From: Hyalella azteca
Lineage: Eukaryota > Arthropoda > Malacostraca > Amphipoda > Hyalellidae
Length of the DNA: 64,000 bases
Assembly: GCF_000764305.2 (NCBI RefSeq)
Contig: NW_025931987.1
Location: 1-64,000 of the forward strand
Direction: 5' to 3'
Of this stretch, positions 40,886-53,305 are shown in pieces; position 1 is the stretch's first letter, and each line of letters starts with the position of its first letter. The notes below the pieces were generated by a model. It searched no databases, had not been told where the DNA came from, and saw only the letters and a program-made list of their open reading frames with translations. A program made the translations under genes and the position numbers.

Positions 40886-40903
40886 ATAGCACATGTCATT
40901 TAC

Positions 40904-40966
40904 TGGCATGCGGGCGAGGGGCTCAATCATTGCTATAGGAGGCCGATGCGTAGGGCCGTACGTGTG
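40904..40966 (-). CDS. Candidate exon of an unidentified gene
   Basis: On the minus strand an excellent acceptor (tctcttgcacctgcag) is followed by 63 open bases encoding HTYGPTHRPPIAMIEPLARM plus P and a donor CCA|GTAAATG. The segment is GC-rich against an AT-rich background and bordered downstream by minisatellites, like the proven exons of this window. I do not recognise the peptide. Confidence 0.3.
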
Positions 40967-41129
40967 CTGCAGGTGCAAGAGATGCAGTGAACGAGGCTGT
41001 GGTGACAAAATAAATTATATTATTTATTTAATTATTTTTTATAAATGTTATAAAAAATATAACTCATGCAGTACTCACTGCAGTGAGTGACAGAAAGCGC
41101 ATTTTCTCGTCGACGAAAATGTGAAGTCA

Positions 41130-41165
41130 CGGACGGACAGGCAGACAGACGGACAGACGGACATG
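41130..41165. repeat. (ACGG)n-like simple repeat
   Basis: acggacggacaggcagacagacggacagacggac. Confidence 0.7.
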
Positions 41166-41754
41166 GCGAGCACAATAGTGCATTTTTTCCACAAATGAGA
41201 AAATGTGCTAAAAAGGTTCTAATTAACCTGCATTTTAGATTATTTTTGGAGTGAATTCGCAGGAGGCTTCTAGTTCGAATCTGCATTTTCACTGAATGAT
41301 ACCAAATTTACAGGTTATTTTGAATACGCTCCCAATGAGTGCAATTTGAAAAAAAAACATTGCAATGCAATTATAAATAACTCACATAATGAATTGTTAG
41401 GAAAGTAACGCATAAAGTTTTAGTAGTTTTATTTAGTAGTAGTTTTGGCGCTCGAAGCTAAGTGAGATGTTATCTTGCAGAACTTTGGCAATGTGAGAAG
41501 CGCTTTATTTTTGGTTAAGACTTGAACAATTGCATATGAAGCGAGACTAACTCTGGTGCCAGCTGAGGCTGTCAAAAAAAGTGGCAGCAATATAGGTGGG
41601 CAGCTATTGGAAGTTTAGACGTCTTGCAAAATGTATCCAGGAATAATAATATCAATTATTGATTAATTGAACATTCCTAGTAAAAAATGAACGATTTGTA
41701 AAAGTATTCTCAAATAGTTTATCCCTGAATGTAAATCAGGTGGACGTTATTAGA

Positions 41755-41935
41755 ATAAAAATTTTTAAATAATTTTAACTTTTAAATAATTTTACATTTT
41801 AAAGAATTTTTACTTTTAAATAATTTTACATTTTAAATAATTCTAAGTTTCAAATAATTTTACATTTTAAATAATTTTAAATTTACAATAATGTTAAATT
41901 TTATATGTGCACAAATTTTATATGTGCACAAGCTG
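41755..41935. repeat. AT-rich tandem repeat
   Basis: About ten degenerate 16-18 bp units of ttttaaataattttaca. Confidence 0.8.
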
Positions 41936-41983
41936 TAGGCTCTTCAGCGAGGGCCATACACAGCCCACCGCTGCATTTCACGG

Positions 41984-42200
41984 TCATCTCATATCCATAG
42001 CTGCTATCGCAAGCAGGGCCAGGCTCGTAAATTGTTTGAAGTGCGTGACAGTCAAGAGGGCAGCGGCCTTGAGCCGAGGGCTGGCCTTGTCCGGCTCCTG
42101 CACGCAGTAGCGGCTCGAGGGTAGCATCATCCTACCCTTGCCCGGCTCCTGCACGCAGTAGCGGCTCGAGGGTAGCATCATCCTTCCCTTGTCCGGCTCC
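41984..42200 (-). CDS. Candidate exon with 51-bp in-frame repeat, unidentified
   Basis: On the minus strand, after tgctgctacatgcag|, two 51-base units encode EPDKGRMMLPSSRYCVQ and a third start continues EPDKASPRLKAAALL through TVTHFKQFTSLALLAIAAMD to a stop. Each unit end (tactgcgtgcag|GAGCCGG) again looks like an acceptor. It may be coding or a GC-rich minisatellite with a chance open frame. Confidence 0.3.
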
Positions 42201-42205
42201 TGCAT

Positions 42206-43370
42206 GTAGCAGCAGCCTAGAGTCGTACGCAGGTATCACTTTACCCCATAACGAATGATTGGTTAATGATAATCAGCTACTTCTACCCCATCGGTATAAT
42301 AAGTCTCTTAGATGATCGTTAGCTACTGCCTTGCCATCGGTATGATGAGTCTCTATTTCGACTTTAATTTAAAAAATCATGGACATGGTCAGCGTGTAAA
42401 ATGAATTTGTTCCTTCATTATTGCATCACAGCGTGACAAGATCCCACGCATGCACAGCTTAACAACTTAAGGTTCGACTATGAAGCATCATAGTCCAGAA
42501 TGACAGGTTAGGAATGCTTCCATAGGAAGTTTATTTACATCCAGTCAAAAAAGAAACGTTTAGCCATTTTGAAACAGTTTCCATCAGCATTACAATCGAC
42601 GAGGGAAAAAACAAATAAAAATTTTTCAATTTAGTTTTACGGTGCATACAGTGCGAGTTGAATTATTCAGATGATTTAATCCGCTTTAATTGGTGATGTT
42701 GACTGCCAAAGCAATTAATGACTATAATCATGCACCATTATAAATCAACCAACTTTGCTTGAGTTGTTGAATTCGTAGGCTTGGTGCAGCTTAGAATTTT
42801 TAGGATTGAAACGAGACGCATTTTTTAATAGTAAAATTATTTGCTCTGCACGAGTAAAATTTTCAGAAAGGAGTGATTGGTATTATATGGGTGAAAATCC
42901 AGAGCTTCTTCTTGATTGGTCGTCACGCTTTTGTAATAGGCAAAATGTAATCATTCATGTGGTAAAATTTTCATTTTAAAGAAATGAATATCTATTATTT
43001 TTACGAGGCTATGGAAGAAGAACTGTGTTTTGAAAGAGTAAAATCATTATTACTTAAATAGCGGAGAAATTTTATATTACTAACGAAAGAAATTATTTAA
43101 ATGTTTCTAGTAAATAAAAATATGGCGTTTTAAGGATAAGAATCGCCCTGTAAATCGCGTTTTTTAGGAGCGGAAATCTTGCGTTTGCAAGGAATGAATT
43201 TTCGGAGTTATCGGGATAAGAACAACATACTTCGAATGAGTTCTTACTAATTCCTTCTTATTTAAAATGTGAAGTATTAGGGATTGTGACTAAAAAATAG
43301 GAAAATGTGGGCACAAATTTCGTGTTATTTACAAGAATCATAGAAACTATTGAAACATGAAAGAAGGGAA
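42206..43370. other. AT-rich DNA, nothing recognised
   Basis: No ORF, repeat or element could be supported here. Confidence 0.4.
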
Positions 43371-43374
43371 GACA

Positions 43375-44790
43375 CAAATTCTGTTTTTGTAGGAGTGAAT
43401 TTCTAGCACGTTTTTATGAAAGTAAATTGCGCTATTTATGCTTTTAAATTTGCGAGCTTTTAAATTTACACGATACTTGAATGCTCTTGATTTTAGATGC
43501 CATAAATTGGTCGGCTGAAATAAATGAAATAACTTTCGAGTTTACAGAATGCGATGTTGCGACTCCAGCTATTTTGAGAGCGTAAATTTCTAGTTTTAAG
43601 AACATAAATCGAGAGCAAGTAACTTCTGAGTCATAGAGTTGATAAGTCAACCAAACAATCGCTCCCTAAAATCAGTGAATATTTTTAGTAGCAGCGGGTA
43701 GGATTAAAGAAAATCTTTTCTTCAATAATGTTCACTTGCAACGCTTGAAAACATTCGATGAAATGAAACAAAATGAAAGCTAAAAACGGAGCAGACACAA
43801 AATAAAAGCTGAAAAAACAAGTGAAACAAAGTAAAAATTGTTAAAATGAATCGTTCGCGGATGTGTAGAGCTCCCAAACATTTCCTCGCTCGACGCTTTT
43901 AACATTTAACGTCCACCTCTGTCGCTCGACGCCGCTACGATGTCACTAATAATAAGACGGCGGCCCACGTATGTACATGCGCTCCTGACATCAACTTTGC
44001 ATGGATATTTAGCACATTTATTTGATTACGTCATTTAGCACTAAAATAGTTATAATGCATATTGAAATCCATAGCTTAAATTAAACAAATAGACACAAAA
44101 TACTGCTTGTAGGAGCGAAATGTCTAGCATGTTTTCATGGAAGTAAATTGCACTATTTAGGCTTTTAAACTTATGAGATTTTAAATTTACACGATACATA
44201 AAAGCTCATGATTTTAGATGCAATAAATTCGTCATTGAGGGAAATGGAATCCCCCCACCCCATCCGAGTTTACAGAATGCGATGTTGCGACTCCAGCTAT
44301 TTTGAGATCGTAAATTTCAAGTTTTAAGAGCAAAAATCGAGAGCAGGTAACTTCTGAGTCATAAAGTTGATAAGTCAACCAAACATTCGCTGCCGAAAAG
44401 CATACATCTTTTCTTCAATGATGCTCACTTGCAACGCTTGAAAACATTCATGAAATGAAACAAAATGAAAGCTAAAAACGGAGCAGACACAAAATAAAAG
44501 CTGAAAAAACAAGTGAAACAAAGTAAAAATTTAAAAAAATGAATCGTTCGCGGATGTGTGGAGCTCCCGAACATTTCCTCGCTCGACGCATTTAACATTT
44601 AACGTCCGCCTCCTCTCACCCGACGCCGCTACGATGTCATACTAATAATAAGACGGCGGCCCACGTATGTATGTACATGCGCTCCTGACATCAACTTTGC
44701 GTGGATATTTAGCACATTTTATTGCGTCATGTAGCACTAGAATAGTTGTAATGTATATTAAAATCCATAGCTTAAATTAAACAAATATGT
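43375..44790 (+). repeat. ~0.7-kb diverged tandem duplication
   Basis: 43375-44090 and 44093-44790 align throughout (e.g. cagaatgcgatgttgcgact, gttgataagtcaaccaaaca, aataataagacggcggccca) with many substitutions and indels, so it is an old duplication. The last ~120 bases recur a third time at 50192-50310. Confidence 0.85.
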
Positions 44791-45795
44791 TTCAGATAAA
44801 GTACATCCGGGGCAAATATAATAAGAAACATAACTAAAATCATCGATTCATAAACTATTGAGATACTAGCTTAGAAGTGAGAAGTAGATATAATAGTACA
44901 TACGTGTGTTCTTAATGTATATGTATATTCCTATATGAAGGAATTTTACACGAACTTAAAAATTAATATCGCTAAATTATTCGAGATTTAAAATTTTCAA
45001 ATCACTTTAGACGCAACAAGTATACATAATACTCAAGTTCTGATATGTAATAATTCTATTAAGTGTATAGTTAAAAAATTCTGAAATTTTTCATTGGTAA
45101 GCATGATCGTTATTCACTTATCGCAATATCGCCTTACTTGCAGCTGCTAAGCTCAATGCGTTTTATCAGCTATTGTTTTGTGAAAAATAAGAGACAGAAA
45201 TTCCCGCTCTAAGATGTTGAAGCTCCGAGGCAATGAAGGCGCTTTTTGTCACACTCTTTACTGAGCGGCGGAGGGCACAGAAGAAGCAGGGCTGTCGCGT
45301 TTCCTCTGCTGCAAAACACGCGTTTGATCTATTCGGTGAAGTAGTCGAGAAAAGTAGGCTTCTTTTGAATTTCCAGTTAAATGAGTATGTGGCCGTGACG
45401 TATTTCCGAATATAATTGGATAATTATTTGAATATTTTTATTATCCGCCACTGATTACCACGGTAGCAGCCCCCGGACGTTTTTTATCGTGACTTTTTCG
45501 AAGCGCTATTCGTGATTAATTTTCACGTCACGATGTCGCTCGCTTATTTTCATCAACGACAAACTCTTCGTCATTATACCTACCCGAAGCTTAAGCTAAA
45601 TTTATCCGTGATAAATGATGAACTTCATGACGCCCACGGGTCTTGACACTAGAGAAAAAAATGACACGTGGGAAAATCGTACAATTTTTCAAGATCTCTT
45701 AAGCGTGTCGGCCATGATGGAAAAAGTCGACAGCGATGCCCAGGTTGATGACGTCAGTGGGAGGCTGCCCGAGGTTAATCACGTATTAACCTCAC
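44791..45795. other. Intergenic DNA, nothing firmly recognised
   Basis: AT-rich. A short moderately GC-rich patch at 45690-45810 is open on both strands but has no identifiable domain. Confidence 0.35.
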
Positions 45796-45799
45796 GCGG

Positions 45800-46325
45800 C
45801 TGACAGTGTCACAAGCAGACGTTAATCTTAGAATTTATGATCTGGATCAACAAAAAGAAAAAATCCCTTATACTGTCAATCTTCTTATATTTTAGTTGAC
45901 TGTAAGCAGACGTTAATCTTAGAAGTACTTCTTAGAATTTATGAACTGGATTAACAAAAAGAAAAAAATCCCTTATACTGTCAATCTTCTTATGTTTTAG
46001 TTGACTGTAAGCAGACGTTAATCTTAGAAGTACTTCTTAGAATTTATGAACTGGATTAACAAAAAGAAAAAATCCCTTATACTGTCAATCTTCTTATGTT
46101 TTAGTTGACTGTAAGCAGACGGTTATCTTAGAAGTACTTCTTAGAATTTATGAACTGGATTAACAAAACAAAAGAATCCCTTATACTGTCAATCTTCTTA
46201 TGTTTTAGTTGACTGTAAGCAGACGGTTATCTTAGAAGTACTTCTTAGAATTTATGAACTGGATTAACAAAACAAAAGAATCCCTTATATACTGCCAATC
46301 TTCTTATGTTTTAGTTGACTTTAAG
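45800..46325. repeat. ~104-bp satellite-like array, five units
   Basis: Unit landmarks gcagacgttaatcttagaa or gcagacggttatcttagaa at about 45816, 45906, 46011, 46115 and 46219. A decayed unit follows at 46650-46730. Confidence 0.9.
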
Positions 46326-46329
46326 AGTC

Positions 46330-47075
46330 CCGCGGACTCTGCATAAACGCGCTCAGCCGCAATAGTCGCTATGGAGTTTTAAACTATTTAGAACTGCAAT
46401 AACTCCCCTCATAAATAAGATACAAGTCTGAAATTTGGAATGCTGTCCTGGCTAATTATTTTCAATAAACAGACATTAATATAAATTATGTAAACTTTTT
46501 ATTTCAACTGTTATCAGGGAGGATAAAATTATGCACCCCGATGTTCGTATAGCGTGTGACTTTTCTAGCATTTTCTTGATATCCGTCGGTTTACCTATTT
46601 ATTATTCATTGATCGCTACCCCAAACGCTTCTGAATTATTATTCTAGTACTTCTTAGAATTTATGAACTTGATTAAAATACGAAAGAATTCTTTATGTTT
46701 TAATCAATCTTATGTTTTAGTTGACTGTTAGGTCGACCTCATTTTGTTTGGGATTAGAATTAGTGATGATAAGTCTCAAAAATAATTTTTTTCCGAAAAA
46801 ATTATTTTACTATTAACATAATATTAAGTTTGAATTCATTCAATACGGAAAGAAATTTAGATATTGAGAGAAATAATTTGAAATATTCGAAGATTTATCA
46901 CAAGTGACCTGTCAAAGATTTTACACCCCAGATAACGCACATAAACGACTAACATTAATTTTATCATATCTTTCATGTGAGGGTCAACATACATTAGTAC
47001 AGCTTCTGGCAAATATATTGACTTAGTTGAACCTAATATCCGATTTATATGCACCAGATCAGAATGATATATTGC
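46330..47075. other. AT-rich spacer
   Basis: No gene recognised; contains the decayed unit of the preceding array. Confidence 0.4.
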
Positions 47076-47211
47076 TAACATTAGCTAGAGTAGCACCACC
47101 TTAAGGTTATTAGCGTTATTAATCATAACCTGTTACATGACCATGGTTCTTAAATTATGTGCTGATTATTATTCTTTATTAATTAAATTCTTATTTTTAA
47201 TTTGGTGGTGA

Positions 47212-47445
47212 CACAACGGTTATAGTTCAGAGTATCAAGATTGGAGCAGTGAGTTGTGGGTTCGGTCACAGCTTCCTGCGACACTTCTCGTCAAATCGGC
47301 GACGAGGCCGGGCGGTTAAGCACAGCAAAATTGAAGCAGTGAGTGGCGTGTTTGAGACCTGCAACAAGCTGTGAATATTCTGCGACGTTAAGAATCGGCG
47401 ACAAGTCTAACGTAGCAATGAACGTTGACACCGCCATATTATACA
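47212..47445 (+). repeat. Dimeric tRNA-like SINE
   Basis: First head ggtggtgacacaacggttat ... gtgggttcggtcac, second head ggccgggcggttaagcacag ... gtgtttgagacc, tail agaatcggcgacaagtctaa. Confidence 0.75.
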
Positions 47446-47862
47446 GTATTCGGTGTGTGGCCACCGCTATACTATACAGTATTCAGTATATACAGTATAC
47501 AGTATTCGGTGTGTGATCGCCGGCCTCTAGAGCGGAGACTTGTGAGGGCGGGAGGCAGGTGGAGGTTAGGCTGAAATATGGCCGGCGTGTTGACGCGAGC
47601 TTGATGTGCGGGGAGGCAGGGTAGCGAGGCAGCAGTCGGTTATTATGTGAACCCTCTGAATCAAATTGGGGCGATTTGAAACAGTTGAGGGATTTGATGA
47701 ATACTATTTTACGATAATATAAAAAATAATACATTAAAAATAAGACAACACAAGTGTTTACAAAAAAAGGATTGCAGTAAATTATACATTAAAATATTAA
47801 TGGCATGAGAGTCTTGAGAAGGAAGTGATAATGTATGGCAGATCAAATATTTCCCACGGAAT

Positions 47863-48102
47863 GTGCTTGATCCGACGCTTCATCGCCAATTTTTCCTTCC
47901 CAGGATGCGGTCACTACCTGCTTGCTTGCAGGCACTTTCTTATCCACCACTTATCACCTTATCTATGTTTAGCCACGGATTTGGAATCATCAGGAAGAGG
48001 TTTGAGTCCCTCGAGTTGACAGGAGCTGACATACCAAGATTCGTATCGCGCCAGTACAGGAAGAGACCTTCTCACAAACTGCTTCACTACGTGACTAAAT
48101 AG
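47863..48102 (+). CDS. Unrecognised ORF, 79 codons (duplicated at 51396-51635)
   Basis: The frame ends IIRKRFESLELTGADIPRFV then SRQYRKRPSHKLLHYVTK and stops. The C-terminal half has a protein-like composition, but I know no family for it and no splice sites were established. Identity in both copies reflects recent duplication, not selection. Confidence 0.15.
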   Translation: MLDPTLHRQFFLPRMRSLPACLQALSYPPLITLSMFSHGFGIIRKRFESLELTGADIPRFVSRQYRKRPSHKLLHYVTK

Positions 48103-48829
48103 TGCTCATAAATGAAGGAAATAACATTTGTCGTGCTAATAATAGGTAAGGGTGAATTTGAATGATTTAAACATGCAACACTGGGTATATGACATTCAAA
48201 CACCACCACTACAGTCCAATTATATTATCATATGTTCTAATTCGAAGCCTGGAACACACGCATTCATAGCTCGCGCTATCAAATATATGCGAACGCTTAC
48301 TTTAGCAGTAAAATATAATGTCGTGTATATACTGTATAATAAAAATGTGAGCCTGCAGCTTGCTGCCTCAGTAAGAGCTGTAACGACTGGCTAAGTTACA
48401 TTTATTACACATTTGTAATAGCGACGTTCGAGTTGATTGAGTTGAGTTAATAATATTATAGTGGTTTCAATTGCTATAGATGAACAGTTTTCTTCCACCA
48501 CTACTTCAATAATACATGCTGAACTTTATAGCCTAAGAACATCTACAACTGAGTAAGTGTGATGACAAAAAAAAACGAAAAAATTCTCAGAGTAGCACAA
48601 ATCGTAATGGCGTTGCAGTCGCCATTAACGACTTTGCGCGCCATCAACTTCAGGATTCAATCAAAGCAAAACCTATTTACGGGCCTTGGCAAGTTGGCAA
48701 ATTGATGATGAGTTTCATGATCAACAAAGGAGACCTCATTAAGCCAAACGAGTACTGAAATTATCGTCAATGTGGCGTGTGAAGGGAAAATGCCGCTCAA
48801 TAGATCATGGCCTCATTTGTTGCTCTCAG

Positions 48830-49065
48830 GAAGTTTGAAGTCTCTTGTGCTGAATTGCACTGTGAAGAAAATGAAGGGAAAATTGCACTGCGAAGAAAAT
48901 GAAGGGAAAATTGCACTGCGAAGAAAATGAAGGGAAAATTGCACTGCGAAAAAAGAAAATGAAGGAAAAATTGCACTGCGAAAAAAGAAAATGAAGGGAA
49001 AATTGCACTGTGAAGAAAATGAAGGAAAAATTGCACTGCGAAGAAAGAAAATGAAGGGAAAATGC
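48830..49065. repeat. ~28-bp minisatellite
   Basis: About eight units of gcactgcgaagaaaatgaag + ggaaaatt. Confidence 0.9.
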
Positions 49066-49214
49066 CGCTCAATAGATCATGGCCTCATTTGTTGCTCTCA
49101 GGAAGTTTGAAGTCTCTTGTGCTGAATTGCACTGCGAAGAAAGACGTGGAAAATCACGACTCAGCAAATATGCGTCGTGCGAAGGTCACAAGCGCTTTGT
49201 TGCACAAAAGAAAC

Positions 49215-49690
49215 AAAGCGTCTAAAGCAACAAATTTTCTTATCTAAAGCAAGAAAATATCACAAACACTGCAGGTTTATCACATAACTTCTGATACGCG
49301 TCCATAGTTATTTTTTTCTCGTAACTTATTGTCTTGACTAAAGCAACAAATTTTCTTGTATAAAGCAAGAAAATATCACAAACACTGCAGGTTTAACACA
49401 TAACTTCTGATACGCGTCCATAGTTATTTTTTTCTCGTAACTTATTGTCTTGACTAAAGCAACAAATTTTCTTGTCTAAAGCAAGAAAATATCACAAACA
49501 CTGTAGGTTTAACACATAACTTCTGATACGCGTCCATAGTTATTTTTTTCTCGTAACTTATTGTCTTGACTAAAGCAACAAATTTTCTTGTCTAAACCAA
49601 GAAAATATCACAAACAATGCAGGTTTAACACATAACTTCTGATACGCGTCCATATCGTTTTTTTCTATGTTAACTTATTGTCTTGAAGTC
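49215..49690. repeat. ~117-bp tandem array, four units
   Basis: Units contain caacaaattttcttgtctaa, cactgcaggtttaacacata and acttctgatacgcgtccata. Confidence 0.9.
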
Positions 49691-50190
49691 GATCGATCAA
49701 GAGTAAACTTGAAATATGCATAAAATTATTCATTTGCTTCTCAAAAGATAGACAGGAAATGCTGAGTTTTGTGAATAAAGCAACGTTTGCAGAACACTAA
49801 TGCGTGTTAAATCGCTTTGCGTCATGAAGATTAATTATGAGGTTATATGGGTGCCGCACAACAACAATATTGTAATTTGTTAATATTATTGTTATAGTTA
49901 TTTTATTAAGATTATTGCCTTGTTTATAAAAAAACAACCATACACTAATCTCGAACACTGCTTTGCAATAGAACTCCACCTCAATTTTTCACGAGAATCC
50001 ATACATTGAATTTACTTCAGCGCGGTTGTCCCTAAGTTTTCTCTGAGCACAGAGCGCAAGTCCTCGAGCATACAGACACTCGTAGCTCCCAGGCTGTACT
50101 AACGCATTGCGTACGCTACACACATGATACTGAGGCTGATGCCATCGTGAAACGTAATATACGCAGGTGCGTCCAGAGTATCGTACCAGT

Positions 50191-50191
50191 N
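50191..50191. other. Single-N assembly join
   Basis: Left of it is homology to 39740-40290; right of it is homology to 43970-44090. See the finding on false duplication. Confidence 0.9.
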
Positions 50192-50608
50192 CGTATGTAC
50201 ATGCGCTCCTGACATCAACTTTGCATGGATATTTAGCACATTTATTTGATTACGTCATTTAGCACTAAAATAGTTATAATGCATATTGAAATCCATAGCT
50301 TAAATTAAACAAATTTGTTTCTTATAAAGTATATCCGGGGCATATGTATATACTAGTAAAAAAATATGAAATGCGGATTAATTTATACGCAATTATTTTA
50401 GAACAATCCAGAGCCGCCAGAAATTCGAGTGAAGGATTGACGGCCACAGCAATTATTGGCCGTGACACGTTCTCGTTATTCATGGGTTATTTACTATGAA
50501 TTGTTACATTGTACACACATTCGGGATTACATAGGGATTGCGTAGGGTTTGCGTCCCTTATTGACTAACATCATCGATTCATAAACTATTGAGATACTAG
50601 CTTAGAAA

Positions 50609-52285
50609 TAACATTAGCTAGAGTAGCACCACCTTAAGGTTATTAGCGTTATTAATCATAACCTGTTACATGACCATGGTTCTTAAATTATGTGCTGATT
50701 ATTATTCTTTATTAATTAAATTCTTATTTTTAATTTGGTGGTGACACAACGGTTATAGTTCAGAGTATCAAGATTGGAGCAGTGAGTTGTGGGTTCGGTC
50801 ACAGCTTCCTGCGACACTTCTCGTCAAATCGGCGACGAGGCCGGGCGGTTAAGCACAGCAAAATTGAAGCAGTGAGTGGCGTGTTTGAGACCTGCAACAA
50901 GCTGTGAATATTCTGCGACGTTAAGAATCGGCGACAAGTCTAACGTAGCAATGAACGTTGACACCGCCATATTATACAGTATTCGGTGTGTGGCCACCGC
51001 TATACTATACAGTATTCAGTATATACAGTATACAGTATTCGGTGTGTGATCGCCGGCCTCTAGAGCGGAGACTTGTGAGGGCGGGAGGCAGGTGGAGGTT
51101 AGGCTGAAATATGGCCGGCGTGTTGACGCGAGCTTGATGTGCGGGGAGGCAGGGTAGCGAGGCAGCAGTCGGTTATTATGTGAACCCTCTGAATCAAATT
51201 GGGGCGATTTGAAACAGTTGAGGGATTTGATGAATACTATTTTACGATAATATAAAAAATAATACATTAAAAATAAGACAACACAAGTGTTTACAAAAAA
51301 AGGATTGCAGTAAATTATACATTAAAATATTAATGGCATGAGAGTCTTGAGAAGGAAGTGATAATGTATGGCAGATCAAATATTTCCCACGGAATGTGCT
51401 TGATCCGACGCTTCATCGCCAATTTTTCCTTCCCAGGATGCGGTCACTACCTGCTTGCTTGCAGGCACTTTCTTATCCACCACTTATCACCTTATCTATG
51501 TTTAGCCACGGATTTGGAATCATCAGGAAGAGGTTTGAGTCCCTCGAGTTGACAGGAGCTGACATACCAAGATTCGTATCGCGCCAGTACAGGAAGAGAC
51601 CTTCTCACAAACTGCTTCACTACGTGACTAAATAGTGCTCATAAATGAAGGAAATAACATTTGTCGTGCTAATAATAGGTAAGGGTGAATTTGAATGATT
51701 TAAACATGCAACACTGGGTATATGACATTCAAACACCACCACTACAGTCCAATTATATTATCATATGTTCTAATTCGAAGCCTGGAACACACGCATTCAT
51801 AGCTCGCGCTATCAAATATATGCGAACGCTTACTTTAGCAGTAAAATATAATGTCGTGTATATACTGTATAATAAAAATGTGAGCCTGCAGCTTGCTGCC
51901 TCAGTAAGAGCTGTAACGACTGGCTAAGTTACATTTATTACACATTTGTAATAGCGACGTTCGAGTTGATTGAGTTGAGTTAATAATATTATAGTGGTTT
52001 CAATTGCTATAGATGAACAGTTTTCTTCCACCACTACTTCAATAATACATGCTGAACTTTATAGCCTAAGAACATCTACAACTGAGTAAGTGTGATGACA
52101 AAAAAAAACGAAAAAATTCTCAGAGTAGCACAAATCGTAATGGCGTTGCAGTCGCCATTAACGACTTTGCGCGCCATCAACTTCAGGATTCAATCAAAGC
52201 AAAACCTATTTACGGGCCTTGGCAAGTTGGCAAATTGATGCTGAGTTTTATGATCAACAAAGGAGACCTCATTAAGCCAAACGAG
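50609..52285 (+). repeat. Duplicated block B, copy 2 (1.68 kb)
   Basis: Partner of 47076-48752. Upstream, 50192-50310 matches 43972-44090 and 50575-50606 matches 44841-44872, so the order of blocks parallels copy 1 with large deletions. A SINE copy lies at 50745-50978. Confidence 0.95.
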
Positions 52286-52339
52286 TTGGTCTAGCATACC
52301 GTCTGCATGATATGGCATTCCAAAGACCTAATCAGGATC

Positions 52340-53305
52340 GAATTTTTAAGCCCTTATCTTGCTTGGCACTCCTAAGCCCTTAACTTGCCTGTGATTCCTA
52401 AGCCTTTATCTTGCTTTGCGCTCATAAGCCCTTATCTGGCTTGTAATTTCTAAGTCCGAATCTTTCTTGTCATTCCTAAGCCCTTATCTTGCCTGGCATT
52501 CCTAAGCCCTTATCTTGCCTGGGCTTGCCAGTCTCCGCAGACGCTGACGCCGAAACTCGGAGGCGGGATTGAGGACAAACCGGACAGCGGAGGTCTTTTA
52601 TTTTCCCGTGACTATCGTGAGAAGAAGATCGGTGAGAACGTTTATTGTTGCTGTATTGTTCTATCAATTTTTTCACAATTACCATGATAGTAAGGTTTGT
52701 CTTAACACGTAAATTGAGGAGTGGTGAAAAATTCGTCATATCAAGTACTTTTTTTTAATTTTTAGATGAGCATGCGGTTGACAATAATAAGTAAGGAAAA
52801 TGATATTCAAAAATCATTAGGTACTGCCTAGAGATAAATGATAAAATAAAATGCCATATAGCTGGAGAGTTGAGCAATAATAATGAGACGTAATTTGAAG
52901 AATAGCGTCAAGCAATAATACGGAAGAGGAGAGTAGACGCTAGTGTGGGGCTCACATACTGAGGCTGAGGCCAGCAAAGAGGCTCATGCAGAAGCTGAGG
53001 CCAGCAAAGAGGCTCATGCTGAGGCCAGCAAAAATGGCTCATGCTGAGGCTTAAGCCAGCAAAGAGGCTCATGCTGCGGCTGAGGCCAGCAAAGAGGCTC
53101 ATGCTGAGGCTGAGGCCAGCAAAGAGGCTCATGCTGAGGCTGAGGCCAGCAAAGAGGCTCATGCTGAGGCTGACATTCCTAAGCCCTTGTCTTGCCTGGC
53201 ATTCCTAAGCCCTTATCTTGCCTGGCATTCCTAAGCCCTTATCTTGCCTGGCATTCCTAAGCCCTTGTATTGCCTGGCATTCCTAAGCCCTTATCTTGTC
53301 TGGAC
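52340..53305. repeat. Minisatellite complex, first half (26-bp and 30-bp units)
   Basis: Arrays of ttcctaagcccttatcttgc + ctggca occupy 52340-52530 and 53170-53305. Between them is ~420 bp of single-copy-like DNA and a 30-bp array of ggctcatgctgaggctgagg + ccagcaaaga at 52955-53172. Confidence 0.9.

Larger units (their letters stand above)
47076..48752 (+). repeat. Duplicated block B, copy 1 (1.68 kb)
   Basis: Virtually identical to 50609-52285 (constant offset 3,533), from taacattagctagagtagca to aagccaaacgagt. It includes the dimeric SINE and short unrecognised ORFs that are identical in both copies. Confidence 0.95.
48758..50190. repeat. Duplicated block A, copy 2, split by minisatellites
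   Basis: 48758-48820 and 49712-50190 match 39740-40290. The sequence stops abruptly at the N at 50191, in the middle of the homology. Confidence 0.9.

Noticed and set aside
45615..45803. 62-codon plus-strand ORF (MMNFMTPTGLDTREKNDTW)
   Set aside because: Isolated, no homology recognised, and the opposite strand is equally open.
47483..47734. Minus-strand ORF (SPQFDSEGSHNNRLLPRYPA), also at 51016-51267
   Set aside because: Part of the duplicated block, with no splice sites, domain or recognised family.
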